DNA from: Haemophilus paraphrohaemolyticus
GTDB lineage: Bacteria > Pseudomonadota > Gammaproteobacteria > Enterobacterales > Pasteurellaceae
Reading direction: 5' to 3'
Length of the DNA stretch: 64,000 nucleotides
Assembly: GCF_002015045.1 (NCBI RefSeq)
Contig: NZ_MUXX01000006.1
Location: 71,263 to 135,262, forward strand
Part shown: positions 18,584 through 26,783 of the stretch, piece after piece
Numbering within the stretch: position 1 is the stretch's first letter
Layout: every line of letters starts with the position of its first letter
The notes under the pieces: generated by a model
Databases searched by the model: none
Told to the model about the DNA's origin: nothing
What the model saw: the letters and a program-made list of their open reading frames with translations, nothing else
Position numbers and translations under genes: made by a program

Positions 18584-19990
18584 TTAAAATGTAATTGCGT
18601 GCACTTGTGCAACCTGTGCCGAAACAGGGCGTGAGCTTGCCACTACATTTTCGCGATTTGTGATAAAGAAGCGGGAAGTCATCACTTTTTCGCCATCATT
18701 GAGAAAAATCTCGACAATTGAACGGTCAAAGAAAATCTCAATCTTGTCTAATTTTTCTACTTTTACGTGGCGAATACCGTCAAACTGTTTCATCAAATCC
18801 GTCTGCTCGGTTGCACTACGATCTAGCGTTACCATACCATTTTGATAACAGAATTTCAATTTGCCAAAGAACGTTAATTCAAGCGGTTGATTTTCCACAT
18901 TGATTTGCAAATAGCTAGTGTCGAGATTTGCAATTTCGCCTTGTAATTCGACCGCTTGCAATTCGCCTACTTTCACAATTGGGCGTTGCTTGATTCTACC
19001 ATTTTCCACCGAAATTTGGCGTGGCATAGTAAGCGTCGAATGCCATTTGTATTTATCAGTTGGGTAAGTCAAATCTGGCAAGCCAATCCAGCCGAACAGA
19101 ATGCGGTCGGAATTTTGCACCGTTTGCGGGGCGTAGAAATCAAAGCCGTAATCGAGTTCTTCAATGTGTTCCGCTTTTAAGCAATTGCCGTCTAATTTGC
19201 CTAATGCGTAAGTAGCATGGTAGTTGTTTTGGAACTGCGTCTCTTCACGCAATTTACCTTGCGGCGACCAAACGAAAACGTCTTTTCCGCCCAACTGGAA
19301 CAAGTCTGGACACTCCCACATGAAGACGTGGCTGTTGTTGAAATCTTGCACCGCTAACTCGCCCAACAAACGTGGTGTACTGTTTAAATCGTCCATTTCA
19401 TAGACTAAACAAGTGCCAGTGAGATTTTCACGTTGTGCACCTAGCACGAAGCGGATTTTGCCTTCTTGAGTCACGAATGGTTTTGGATCGCGAACGTGTT
19501 TGGTGTAGCCTTTTGGTGCTTGGTCGATAATGCAACGTTTTTCCAATAACTTGCCCGCTTTGTCGAAAATGGCAATGTTTTGGTGCGGCACGCGTTCGTT
19601 ATCAGATGGACGGCGAGTGTTGCCTGTGTAAAACGCCACGATATGGTCTTTCCATAAAATCGCCCCGCCTGAATAGCAGCCGTGCGATTCGAACAATTCA
19701 TCTGGAATCAGTAAATCGCCTTTTTCAAAAGTTTGGAAATCACGGGTAATAAAGTGTTCCCAGTGCTTCATGCCGTGCATCGCATCGTAAGGGAACCATT
19801 GAGCGAAAATATGGTATTTCTCGCCATCAAAAATCAAGCCGTTAGGGTCGTTAAATAAGCCTGTTTTGGGTGCAAGGTGATAAGTTGGGTAGAAATTGTG
19901 GTCTGAAAGCACGGTTTCATAGATTGCGTTCAGCTCGCCTTCCGCTTGTGCGTGCAGGCTTTTGTATTTTCCGTTGTTGAAAATGTGCAT
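18584..19990 (-). CDS. scrB: Sucrose-6-phosphate hydrolase (GH32)
   Basis: This 468-residue glycoside hydrolase family 32 enzyme splits sucrose-6-phosphate into glucose-6-phosphate and fructose. The catalytic nucleophile lies in NDPNG (about residues 47-51), the transition-state stabiliser in RDP (about 167) and the acid/base glutamate in WECPDLF (about 227). A C-terminal beta-sandwich follows. It is encoded between scrR and scrK in one minus-strand group, separated from scrK by a repeat element. Confidence 0.94.
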   Translation of the reverse strand: MHIFNNGKYKSLHAQAEGELNAIYETVLSDHNFYPTYHLAPKTGLFNDPNGLIFDGEKYHIFAQWFPYDAMHGMKHWEHFITRDFQTFEKGDLLIPDELFESHGCYSGGAILWKDHIVAFYTGNTRRPSDNERVPHQNIAIFDKAGKLLEKRCIIDQAPKGYTKHVRDPKPFVTQEGKIRFVLGAQRENLTGTCLVYEMDDLNSTPRLLGELAVQDFNNSHVFMWECPDLFQLGGKDVFVWSPQGKLREETQFQNNYHATYALGKLDGNCLKAEHIEELDYGFDFYAPQTVQNSDRILFGWIGLPDLTYPTDKYKWHSTLTMPRQISVENGRIKQRPIVKVGELQAVELQGEIANLDTSYLQINVENQPLELTFFGKLKFCYQNGMVTLDRSATEQTDLMKQFDGIRHVKVEKLDKIEIFFDRSIVEIFLNDGEKVMTSRFFITNRENVVASSRPVSAQVAQVHAITF

Positions 19991-20015
19991 GGGATTTTCT
20001 CGAAAGTGGATATTT

Positions 20016-20094
20016 GGGTAGGGTGTGAACGAAGTTCACGCACGCAAGCGATAAAAAATGGTGCGTGAGTTGCAAAACAACTCACACACCCTAC
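20016..20094. repeat. REP-like inverted repeat between scrK and scrB
   Basis: GTAGGGTGTGAACGAAGTTCACGCAC on the left and its diverged inverted copy on the right (ending CACACACCCTAC) form a pair of head-to-head palindromic units, like a BIME. Each unit holds its own small palindrome (GTGAAC..GTTCAC and GTGAGTTG..CAACTCAC). It could adjust the scrK/scrB mRNA ratio. Confidence 0.6.
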
Positions 20095-20097
20095 GAA

Positions 20098-21021
20098 TTA
20101 CGCGTTCAAAAACGCCTCTAACTGTGCTTTATTCGGCAGTGCTGCCATCGCACCTTTTGCGGTAGTGGCTAACGCACCTGAAGCATTCGCTTTGCGGATG
20201 ACGTTCACTAATGTCGCTTCATCTTTCCAATCAGCGACTTCTGAAAGCCCTGCTAATAAACCGCTCACGAACGCATCACCTGCGCCTGTGGTATCGACTG
20301 GTTTTAACGCTTTGCCTGCGACAATTTGGCTCTTGCCGTGGAAGTGGTAAATTGCACCATCTTTACCCAATGTGATAATGATCAGTTTTTCAGGATATTG
20401 TGCCGTAATCACTTTGATCGCTTCGTCCAATGTTGTGGTATTGGTGAGGAGCGTCAATTCTTCTTCGGAGAATTTTAAAATATCCGCCATAGCGACTACG
20501 TCATTCACCACGGTTTTCATCTCTTCAAGGCTTGCCCAGAGAGAATCGCGTAAGTTTGGATCGAACGAGAAGAATCCGCCTGCTTGTTTAACACGGCGAA
20601 TCGCCTCAATGGTGGTGGATCGAGATGGGTCGTTGATTAACGCAATTGAACAGCAGTGTAAAAAATCGCCTGCTTGGAAATTTGGTAAATCGCCCACTTC
20701 CAAGAACTGATCAGCACTTGGGTTCACCATAAAAGTGAAGCTTCGCTCGCCGTTGTCTAACCCGACAATCACCGTTGAGGTGCGTTGGGTAGGGTCTAAA
20801 ATCATATGGTCGGTGCAAACCTTTTCTGCATTCAAGGTTTCTTGCATAAATTTGCCGAGCGGATCTAAGCCTACACGGCCAATAAAGCCTGCCTCACAGC
20901 CTAAGCGTGCTACGCCCACCGCCACATTCGCTGGCGCACCACCTGCACATTTTAAATAGTGGTTTTCGCCATCTGGAATTAAGTCCACCACGGCATCGCC
21001 TGTTACCCAAATTTTGCTCAT
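20098..21021 (-). CDS. scrK: Fructokinase (PfkB family)
   Basis: This 307-residue PfkB sugar kinase phosphorylates the fructose released by ScrB. The N-terminal GGAPANVAVGVARLG motif (about residues 27-41) and the C-terminal DTTGAGDAFVSG motif (about 245-256, with the catalytic Asp) are present. It is the first gene of the minus-strand scrK-scrB-scrR group, and a likely ScrR operator lies 33 bases upstream of the start. Confidence 0.93.
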   Translation of the reverse strand: MSKIWVTGDAVVDLIPDGENHYLKCAGGAPANVAVGVARLGCEAGFIGRVGLDPLGKFMQETLNAEKVCTDHMILDPTQRTSTVIVGLDNGERSFTFMVNPSADQFLEVGDLPNFQAGDFLHCCSIALINDPSRSTTIEAIRRVKQAGGFFSFDPNLRDSLWASLEEMKTVVNDVVAMADILKFSEEELTLLTNTTTLDEAIKVITAQYPEKLIIITLGKDGAIYHFHGKSQIVAGKALKPVDTTGAGDAFVSGLLAGLSEVADWKDEATLVNVIRKANASGALATTAKGAMAALPNKAQLEAFLNA

Positions 21022-21053
21022 AATTTTCTCTTCATGTAAAAATAAAAAATTTT

Positions 21054-21071
21054 AGCTGTAACGATTTAGCT
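21054..21071. promoter_or_regulatory. Probable ScrR operator before scrK
   Basis: AGCTGTAACGATTTAGCT has the LacI-type form of imperfect dyad symmetry with a central CG, and shares AGCTAAA-YCG with the site before scrA at 47267-47284. Confidence 0.55.
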
Positions 21072-21080
21072 TTGCAAAAT

Positions 21081-21122
21081 TTAATCTAAATCATATCGCT
21101 TGTTCAACGCCTTTATTATAAT
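21081..21122 (+). promoter_or_regulatory. FNR-type promoter of the nitrite reductase gene
   Basis: TTAATCTAAATCAT (21081-21094) matches the FNR box TTGAT-N4-ATCAA at 8 of 10 positions. A consensus TATAAT lies at 21117-21122, which puts the box centre about 41.5 bases before the expected transcription start, the standard position for FNR activation. Confidence 0.6.
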
Positions 21123-21157
21123 GTAAATACTCATATGATGATAGAAAGGATTACGAG

Positions 21158-22243
21158 ATGAAAAAAACAACGTTAGCCATGATGTTGGCTTTCAATTTTA
21201 CCTTGCCGAATGTGCAAGCGGTCGAAAATCAACAACAAAATGCAAATTCAATTTTTGTGCCGATGGCTCAATTACCCACCGTTGAAGCGGAATTAGCCTT
21301 TGCCCCGAACGTACCTAAACCTATTGAACGCACCACACCTGCAAAAGTAGTGGTTAAGCTTGAGGCGTTGGAAAAAGTAATGGAAATTGAAAGCGGTGTG
21401 AAGTTCAAATATTGGACGTTCAATGGCACAACGCCTGCCCCATTTATCCGCGTGCGTGAGGGCGATATGGTGGAAGTTCAGCTTTCTAACCCGGTGAATG
21501 GCAAAATGCCACATTCGCTTGATTTCCATTCTGCAGCGGCTCCCGAAGGCGGTGCACTTGCCAGCCAAACCGCACCAGGTAAAAGCACCACTTTTGCCTT
21601 TCGAGCAGCTGCACCAGGGCTTTATCTCTACCATTGCGGCACAATGCCCGTTGGGATTCACATCGGCAAGGGAATGTTCGGCTTGATGTTGGTTGAACCG
21701 AAAGAAGGACTACCTAAAGTAGACAAGGAATTCTACATTATGCAGAACGAATTTTACGTGAAAGAAGGTAACAACCCTGAATTGAAAGTGTTCGATATGG
21801 CAAAAGCCGAATATGAATTACCAGATTATGTGGTGTTTAACGGCAAAGTGGGGGCTTTAACTGATGAAAACGCTCTCAAAGCGAAAGTGGGCGACAAAGT
21901 GCGATTTTTCGTTGGTAACGCTGGTCCAAATAAAATTTCTTCGTTTCATTTAATCGGGCGTACCTTTGATACGGTTTATGTCGAAGGTGGCACGCTACAA
22001 AATCATCACGTGCAAACCACGCTGATTCCATCAGGCGGCACGACAATGGTCGAAATGCAAATGAATGTGCCAGGGAAATATACCTTTGTTGATCACAGTA
22101 TTTTCCGAGCCGAAAAAGGAGCGAAAGGGAATATTATTGTTGAAGGCGAGCCGAATAAGGAACTTTATACGGGCAAACTCAAAGAAGAAAAATACGAAAA
22201 ACAGAACCCCAATGCGGATGTCGATGCGGGTTTTGTGCATTGA
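21158..22243 (+). CDS. nirK: Copper-containing nitrite reductase (AniA/NirK type)
   Basis: This 361-residue enzyme reduces nitrite to nitric oxide in the periplasm. A signal peptide (about residues 1-21, ending VQA) precedes two cupredoxin domains. All ligands align with Neisseria AniA: type-1 copper H119, C160, H168 and M173; type-2 copper H124, H159 and H313; catalytic D122 and H264. VEPKEGLPKVDKEFY is an AniA hallmark. No lipobox is visible, unlike AniA, so it is probably soluble or membrane-associated by other means. The promoter carries an FNR-like site, which fits anaerobic control. No nitric oxide reductase gene is nearby. Confidence 0.93.
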   Translation: MKKTTLAMMLAFNFTLPNVQAVENQQQNANSIFVPMAQLPTVEAELAFAPNVPKPIERTTPAKVVVKLEALEKVMEIESGVKFKYWTFNGTTPAPFIRVREGDMVEVQLSNPVNGKMPHSLDFHSAAAPEGGALASQTAPGKSTTFAFRAAAPGLYLYHCGTMPVGIHIGKGMFGLMLVEPKEGLPKVDKEFYIMQNEFYVKEGNNPELKVFDMAKAEYELPDYVVFNGKVGALTDENALKAKVGDKVRFFVGNAGPNKISSFHLIGRTFDTVYVEGGTLQNHHVQTTLIPSGGTTMVEMQMNVPGKYTFVDHSIFRAEKGAKGNIIVEGEPNKELYTGKLKEEKYEKQNPNADVDAGFVH

Positions 22244-22276
22244 TTTACAGCTCCAGCGGGGCTGATTTATGCGTAA

Positions 22277-22296
22277 CCTATGGCGAAAGCCATAGG
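22277..22296. repeat. Hairpin between convergent nirK and TRIC-like gene
   Basis: CCTATGGC (22277-22284) and GCCATAGG (22289-22296) enclose a GAAA tetraloop. No T run follows, so it may be an RNA-stabilising hairpin rather than a true terminator. Confidence 0.5.
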
Positions 22297-22307
22297 ATCA
22301 CACACAA

Positions 22308-22976
22308 TTATTTCTTCCGCTTCGCCAATTTATCCACCAAATCGCCTTTGCCTAAATATTGGGATTCATCAAACTCAAAAATTGGTAAGCCTAATTTAAA
22401 ACGAATCGCGAGCAAACGTAGCCCAAAACCTAAAATCAAGGTCGCAATCACTACCGTGTTATGATTAACACCTAATTTGAGTAAGCCAACATAAATACAG
22501 CAGGAAAGAAACGAAATGCTGGCGTAAAGCTCTTTGCGGAATACGAGTGGAATGCGGTTACATAACAGATCCCGTAACACGCCACCAAATGCGCCTGTAA
22601 TTACCGCCGCCGCTGCTGCAATCACGAAGCCGTGCCCCATATCCAATGCAACTTGCGCCCCGATGATGGAAAAAACGATTAAGCCAAGTGCGTCCAATAC
22701 CAAGAAAATGGTGCGAAAATAGCCCAAAAATTGGGCGATAAACATCGTAAAAATTGAGGCGGCAACCACAATCACCAAATATTCAGGGTGCTTTACCCAA
22801 CCAAGTGGATAATGCCCGAGCAACATATCGCGAATCGAACCACCGCCAATGGCGGTCACCGATGAGATAATAATCATCCCAAACATATCCATTTTTTCCC
22901 GCCCTGCGGCAAGCGCACCCGTGATCGATTCGGCGGTAATCCCGATAAGATAAAGCGTTAAAAGTAACATTTGCAA
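22308..22976 (-). CDS. UPF0126/TRIC family membrane protein
   Basis: This 222-residue protein has seven likely membrane helices in two repeated halves, each with a glycine-rich motif ([13 protein letters not shown] near residue 42-54 and [13 protein letters not shown] near 128-140). It is the YadS/YicG type, related to trimeric intracellular cation channels; bacterial members conduct ions or small metabolites, but the role here is unknown. Confidence 0.87.
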   Translation of the reverse strand: MQMLLLTLYLIGITAESITGALAAGREKMDMFGMIIISSVTAIGGGSIRDMLLGHYPLGWVKHPEYLVIVVAASIFTMFIAQFLGYFRTIFLVLDALGLIVFSIIGAQVALDMGHGFVIAAAAAVITGAFGGVLRDLLCNRIPLVFRKELYASISFLSCCIYVGLLKLGVNHNTVVIATLILGFGLRLLAIRFKLGLPIFEFDESQYLGKGDLVDKLAKRKK

Positions 22977-22992
22977 AGTTTCCCTAAAAAAA

Positions 22993-23021
22993 CACCGCTT
23001 GTATTATACCTACAAGCGGTG
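22993..23021 (-). terminator. Terminator built from two inverted uptake signals
   Basis: CACCGCTTGTA (22993-23003) and TACAAGCGGTG (23011-23021) pair over 11 bp. On the minus strand a T run follows. Each arm contains the Apl-type uptake core ACAAGCGGT. Confidence 0.8.
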
Positions 23022-23043
23022 AGATTTTAAGAGAAATTAGCTA

Positions 23044-23202
23044 TTATTCATTTTTTTCAATGACAGGTTCTTCCGTTACGAAATCAAGCGGTGGATTTTC
23101 TTCCTTACTTTGCTCTGTTTTTTCTAAATCAACAGCAAAAGTGGTTTCTTCTGTTGACGGTTTTGTTGTTTGCTCTTCGGTTTCAAATGGATTATTTAAC
23201 AT
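23044..23202 (-). CDS. Small acidic protein, unknown function
   Basis: This is a 52-residue frame starting MLNNPFETEEQ and ending EEPVIEKNE, very rich in Glu, Thr and Pro. AGGAGG lies 4 bases before the ATG, and a terminator follows the stop. It begins 8 bases after the stop of the upstream small membrane frame, which suggests translational coupling. I recognise no family; the support is the ribosome binding site, spacing and terminator. Confidence 0.55.
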   Translation of the reverse strand: MLNNPFETEEQTTKPSTEETTFAVDLEKTEQSKEENPPLDFVTEEPVIEKNE

Positions 23203-23210
23203 GCTGCCTC

Positions 23211-23378
23211 CTACATTGAACGACCAGAATGAATTACTTGTGCAGGTTCTTTTTCGTTACGACCGAAGAACACGAGTAAACTTAATACTACAGCCCAGTC
23301 GATAAAGAAACATACAATTACAAATAGGAATGCAATAAATGGTTCATTGGTAAATGCAGACTTAAATGAAAATGCAAT
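23211..23378 (-). CDS. Small membrane protein with probable ATT start
   Basis: A frame of about 55 residues has a long hydrophobic segment (FIAFLFVIVCFFIDWAVVLS) and a polar tail FFGRNEKEPAQVIHSGRSM. In frame there is no ATG, GTG or TTG upstream of the hydrophobic part; GAGG stands 8 bases before an ATT at 23376-23378, which would be an ideal spacing. The stop overlaps the leader of the acidic gene at 23202. It could also be a 5'-damaged gene. No family was recognised. Confidence 0.4.
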   Translation of the reverse strand: MAFSFKSAFTNEPFIAFLFVIVCFFIDWAVVLSLLVFFGRNEKEPAQVIHSGRSM

Positions 23379-23416
23379 TTTTCCGACCTCAAATTGTAAA
23401 TTTTACATAGAAAAAA

Positions 23417-23444
23417 ACCGCTTGTAGAAAATGTTACAAGCGGT
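23417..23444 (-). terminator. Uptake-signal terminator after the DUF417 gene
   Basis: ACCGCTTGTA (23417-23426) pairs with TACAAGCGGT (23435-23444). On the minus strand seven T follow. It is again made of two inverted Apl-type uptake cores. Confidence 0.85.
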
Positions 23445-23467
23445 CAGAAATTTAGATTGTTTTGCAA

Positions 23468-24103
23468 TTAAGCTGCACGTTTTCTTGCTAAAATGCGATT
23501 AGCACATTCAGCCGCAGCAGTTAAGCCGCCTGCCATCATAATCACGTCTTTGATGACTAAGCGACCAACACCAGAGAGATAAGGGAAGCCATAGGCTGGT
23601 GTTGGTAAATCACCGCCTAGATTAGGCACCCAAGCCTCAGGAGTGGTTATCAGGAAGGAGAGCGTGACAATCGACATTCCGAAGGTGAGCAATCCGCCCG
23701 CTAAACCTGCTGTTGCATTCCAGATACCTGCTAAAGTGAGGATGCCCACAGTCACGATAATTGCACCGATGATATAAGAAGTGGTGTAAGTACCGTTTTC
23801 TTTATGCCATTCGATGTTTTTCGCTACCATTTTGCCTTCAGGATTTTTGTGAAGAGTGTATTCCATCACCATTTCGCCCTTGTCATTTTCAACCAAATTT
23901 GGACCTTTTTTATACATATAGCTGAAGAACGGGCTATTTGATACAAAGTGGGCGATACCGTCTGCTTCATATTGGCAAATTTTTAAGCCGCCAATCCAAA
24001 CCATAACGATAAAAATAGCAATACGAATAAAGTTAATAAATTGGCGTTGCATTGGGGCAACGATTTTAGCAACAAATTCAACAAACGCATTAAATGTACT
24101 CAT
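23468..24103 (-). CDS. YkgB/DUF417 family membrane protein
   Basis: This 211-residue protein has four hydrophobic segments and the DUF417 layout; conserved stretches include FIVMVWIGGLKICQYEADGI and the C-terminal GRLVIKDVIMMAGG. E. coli YkgB and RclC belong here, and RclC is tied to reactive-chlorine defence, but no redox gene adjoins this copy. The ATG at 24103 is chosen because GAGGT is well placed; a longer frame has no ribosome binding site. Confidence 0.88.
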   Translation of the reverse strand: MSTFNAFVEFVAKIVAPMQRQFINFIRIAIFIVMVWIGGLKICQYEADGIAHFVSNSPFFSYMYKKGPNLVENDKGEMVMEYTLHKNPEGKMVAKNIEWHKENGTYTTSYIIGAIIVTVGILTLAGIWNATAGLAGGLLTFGMSIVTLSFLITTPEAWVPNLGGDLPTPAYGFPYLSGVGRLVIKDVIMMAGGLTAAAECANRILARKRAA

Positions 24104-24306
24104 AGATACCTCATTGATAGTAGTAAAAAAGAGGTAGAATTCTAGCATGTTTATTTGTTAAAAATATGAACGGTAACAACTATTTATTCGTAAGATTTTG
24201 ACTATCTTGATTGCACAATTTCGAACTGAGTTTGAATAATTTTTTTGAAGTTTTAGAGTAGACCCTAAATTGGATTCAGGGCTGATTTTCTTCTCGCAAA
24301 CTTTTC

Positions 24307-25170
24307 TTACATTTTTACCGCTTGTTTCATCACTTCAAACAACTCATCCAACATCGCAAAGCGTTTGCGGTACATTGAACGTTTTTTACTTGGGATTTCG
24401 TCTAAATTGCGGTTATCTTCAAGAGGGAGTAGCCAATAATTTTCACGTTTTCCGCCTGCTTCAGAGAAAATCGTATCGTAATCCACCACGTAGCGTTTGC
24501 TTTGCACAAGGCGTGATTTGTTTTGATATTTTTGCGGAATCCCCAATAATTTATCGTAGCCTAAAATTTTGGTAAGGCTTTTCATTGCTTCTACCATTAA
24601 ATACGCTGGGCGCAAGCCGTGGCAGGCTTTAGTGAGCTGTTTTACTATCTCTTTTGAGCCTTCAAAATTTGGACCTTGCACCACAGCAATCAATAACGCA
24701 TCGTCTAATTTGCCAAAAGTCAGCAAGTAAATCAGTTGATTCTCAGGCTTATAACGAAGTTCCAATGCCCAATAACCTTCCATCGGCTGGTGTTCGTTGA
24801 TGTTAAGCAAAATCTCAAAATCAGGGATAACTTCGCCAAAACTTAATGGCTGCTGCCACAATGGTGGGTTGAGATGAGCAAGTTGTTGCGGAAGAAAAAG
24901 TAAGTTCTCGCAGATGGCATTGAAGCGTTGTTGGCTGTTAAAACGTTTATCTAGAAAGCGATGCACCAATGGATAGCCGTAGTTTGTTCGCTCGTTAAGT
25001 AGAGAAACAAGCAAAGGGTGTTGATTGACAAATTGCTCAAATTTTTTGACCGCTTGTGCGTGTAAAAGTGAACGTAGGCGGTAGCGTAATCGCTTGCCCA
25101 CATAAGATTTTTTGCCTCGGTTGGGGTAAATATCGTTTGCTTTTGTCCAGTGATATTGCGATAAATTCAT
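24307..25170 (-). CDS. VirK/YbjX (DUF535) family protein
   Basis: This 287-residue cytosolic protein has the VirK/YbjX pattern: the N-terminal LRYRLRSLLHAQAVKKFEQF, a central LLTFGKL-VVQGPNFEGS region and an arginine/lysine-rich C-terminus (SKKRSMYRKRFAML). Members are linked to virulence or antimicrobial-peptide tolerance in enterics, but the biochemical role is unknown. It stands alone, with AAGGAG before the ATG. Confidence 0.88.
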   Translation of the reverse strand: MNLSQYHWTKANDIYPNRGKKSYVGKRLRYRLRSLLHAQAVKKFEQFVNQHPLLVSLLNERTNYGYPLVHRFLDKRFNSQQRFNAICENLLFLPQQLAHLNPPLWQQPLSFGEVIPDFEILLNINEHQPMEGYWALELRYKPENQLIYLLTFGKLDDALLIAVVQGPNFEGSKEIVKQLTKACHGLRPAYLMVEAMKSLTKILGYDKLLGIPQKYQNKSRLVQSKRYVVDYDTIFSEAGGKRENYWLLPLEDNRNLDEIPSKKRSMYRKRFAMLDELFEVMKQAVKM

Positions 25171-25296
25171 TGTAGCTCCTTAAAATTGACGGTTATTTTC
25201 GCATAATCTGGACGGTTTGGCGAACTTTGAGCTTATTTACGTTTGGTCTAAAATATAAAGGGCAGATATGATATCTGCCCTAAATGAGAAGTTTTT

Positions 25297-25623
25297 TTAA
25301 GCAGGATGACGAGCTGCCACTTCTTTTAATAACGCTTGCAATTCACCTTTTTGTGCCATTTCTAATACGATGTCGCAACCACCGATTAACTCACCTTCCA
25401 CCCATAATTGTGGGAACGTTGGCCAGTTTGCGAATTTTGGTAATTCTGCACGAATATCTGGGTTGGTTAAAATATCTACATAACCAAAAGGCACTTGGCA
25501 GTTGATTACCGCTTCCACTGCACGCGCAGAGAAACCGCATGATGGGAATTTTGGCGAACCTTTCATATAAAGTAGAATTGGGTTTTCGCTGATTTGTTTT
25601 TTAATTTTGTCGATAGTTTCCAT
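25297..25623 (-). CDS. grxD: Monothiol glutaredoxin Grx4
   Basis: This 108-residue glutaredoxin has the CGFS active site at residues 29-32, the GSP motif before it and the late WPTFPQLW cis-proline region. Monothiol glutaredoxins bind and transfer [2Fe-2S] clusters. It is preceded by AGGATAC upstream of the ATG and is monocistronic as far as can be seen. Confidence 0.96.
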   Translation of the reverse strand: METIDKIKKQISENPILLYMKGSPKFPSCGFSARAVEAVINCQVPFGYVDILTNPDIRAELPKFANWPTFPQLWVEGELIGGCDIVLEMAQKGELQALLKEVAARHPA

Positions 25624-25691
25624 TGTATCCTCAAAGAATTGTCGGTAAAAAGTTGACTGATTATATCAGCTTTTATGTGAATAAAAAATAA

Positions 25692-26297
25692 CTAAAGGGT
25701 AATATCCCGCCGCCCAATAATCGAGTGCGAAAGCGTGCTACCATCGACCATTTCAAGCGAACCGCCCATTGGTACGCCATAAGCGATTCGCGTGGCTTTT
25801 ACGTTGTACATTTTGCACATATCAGCGATGTAATGCGTGGTTGCCTCGCTTTCGACATTTGGGTTGGTGGCTAAAATTACTTCGTGGAAGGATTCATTTT
25901 CCAACCGTTGTTGCAATAAATCTAAGCCGATTTCACGTGGACCAATGCCATCAATAGGAGAAAGATGCCCCATCAATACAAAATATCTACCCGAAAATTG
26001 CCCTGTTTGCTCAATTGCTTGAATATCTTCTGGCATTTCCACAATGCAAAGCTGCCCGCTCATTTGGCGGCGTGGATTGCTACAAATCGTACATTGTTCT
26101 TCTTCGGTAAAAGTACGGCACCATTGGCAATGCCCGATATGCGTCATCGCTTCATTTAAGGCTTTAGAAAGATGAAGTCCGCCCGCACGATTGCGTTGCA
26201 GGAGATGGAATGCCATACGTTGAGCTGATTTAGGACCAACGCCAGGGAGGGCCCGTAGGGCTTCCATTAAGTTTTCAAGTAAAGGGCTTGTTTGCAT
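25692..26297 (-). CDS. recR: Recombination mediator RecR
   Basis: This 201-residue protein works with RecF/RecO to load RecA at single-strand gaps. It has an N-terminal helix-hairpin-helix ([14 protein letters not shown]), a zinc finger with C57, C60, C69 and C72, then a TOPRIM domain. It lies 43 bases after ybaB on the minus strand, the conserved pairing; dnaX, usually upstream of ybaB, is absent. Confidence 0.96.
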   Translation of the reverse strand: MQTSPLLENLMEALRALPGVGPKSAQRMAFHLLQRNRAGGLHLSKALNEAMTHIGHCQWCRTFTEEEQCTICSNPRRQMSGQLCIVEMPEDIQAIEQTGQFSGRYFVLMGHLSPIDGIGPREIGLDLLQQRLENESFHEVILATNPNVESEATTHYIADMCKMYNVKATRIAYGVPMGGSLEMVDGSTLSHSIIGRRDITL

Positions 26298-26340
26298 AGA
26301 GTCGGATTTTGTTTGAAGGGGGATTTATCCCACACTACGA

Positions 26341-26670
26341 TTAAAATGGTAACTTCATTCCCGCAGGTAAATTTAATCCTGCGGTTACACTTGCCATTTT
26401 CTCTTTTTGTAACTCTTCCGCACGGCGAACGGCATCGTTAAATGCAGCTGCCACTAAGTCTTCTACCATCTCTTTATCATCTTCCATCAATGATGGATCG
26501 ATTTCGATGCGGCGGCAGTTATGAGCACCGTTAATGGTCACTTTGACCAAGCCCGCACCAGATTCGCCCGTTACTTCAAGTTGAGCAATCTCTTCTTGCA
26601 TCTTTTGCATTTTTTCTTGCATTTGTTGAGCTTGTTTCATTAAGCCGCCTAAACCGCCTTTTCCAAACAT
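26341..26670 (-). CDS. ybaB: Nucleoid-associated protein YbaB/EbfC
   Basis: This 109-residue DNA-binding dimer starts [18 protein letters not shown], near-identical to E. coli YbaB, with a long N-terminal helix and [16 protein letters not shown]. The ATG at 26670 has AGGAAC upstream. A longer frame (to 26742) runs into an AT-rich spacer and is rejected. Confidence 0.95.
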   Translation of the reverse strand: MFGKGGLGGLMKQAQQMQEKMQKMQEEIAQLEVTGESGAGLVKVTINGAHNCRRIEIDPSLMEDDKEMVEDLVAAAFNDAVRRAEELQKEKMASVTAGLNLPAGMKLPF

Positions 26671-26783
26671 AATAGGTTCCTTATATAAATAGAGATAAAA
26701 AAATAAACGGCTCATTTTACTGAACCGTCTAAATTTAGGCAAGCGGTGAAATTTGTTTCCGCTTTTGCAAAATATTGGGAGAA

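Noticed and set aside
23060-23305. Plus-strand open frame over the two small minus-strand genes
   Set aside because: Ser/Val-rich product is the antisense of the acidic small gene, which has a perfect AGGAGG and a terminator.
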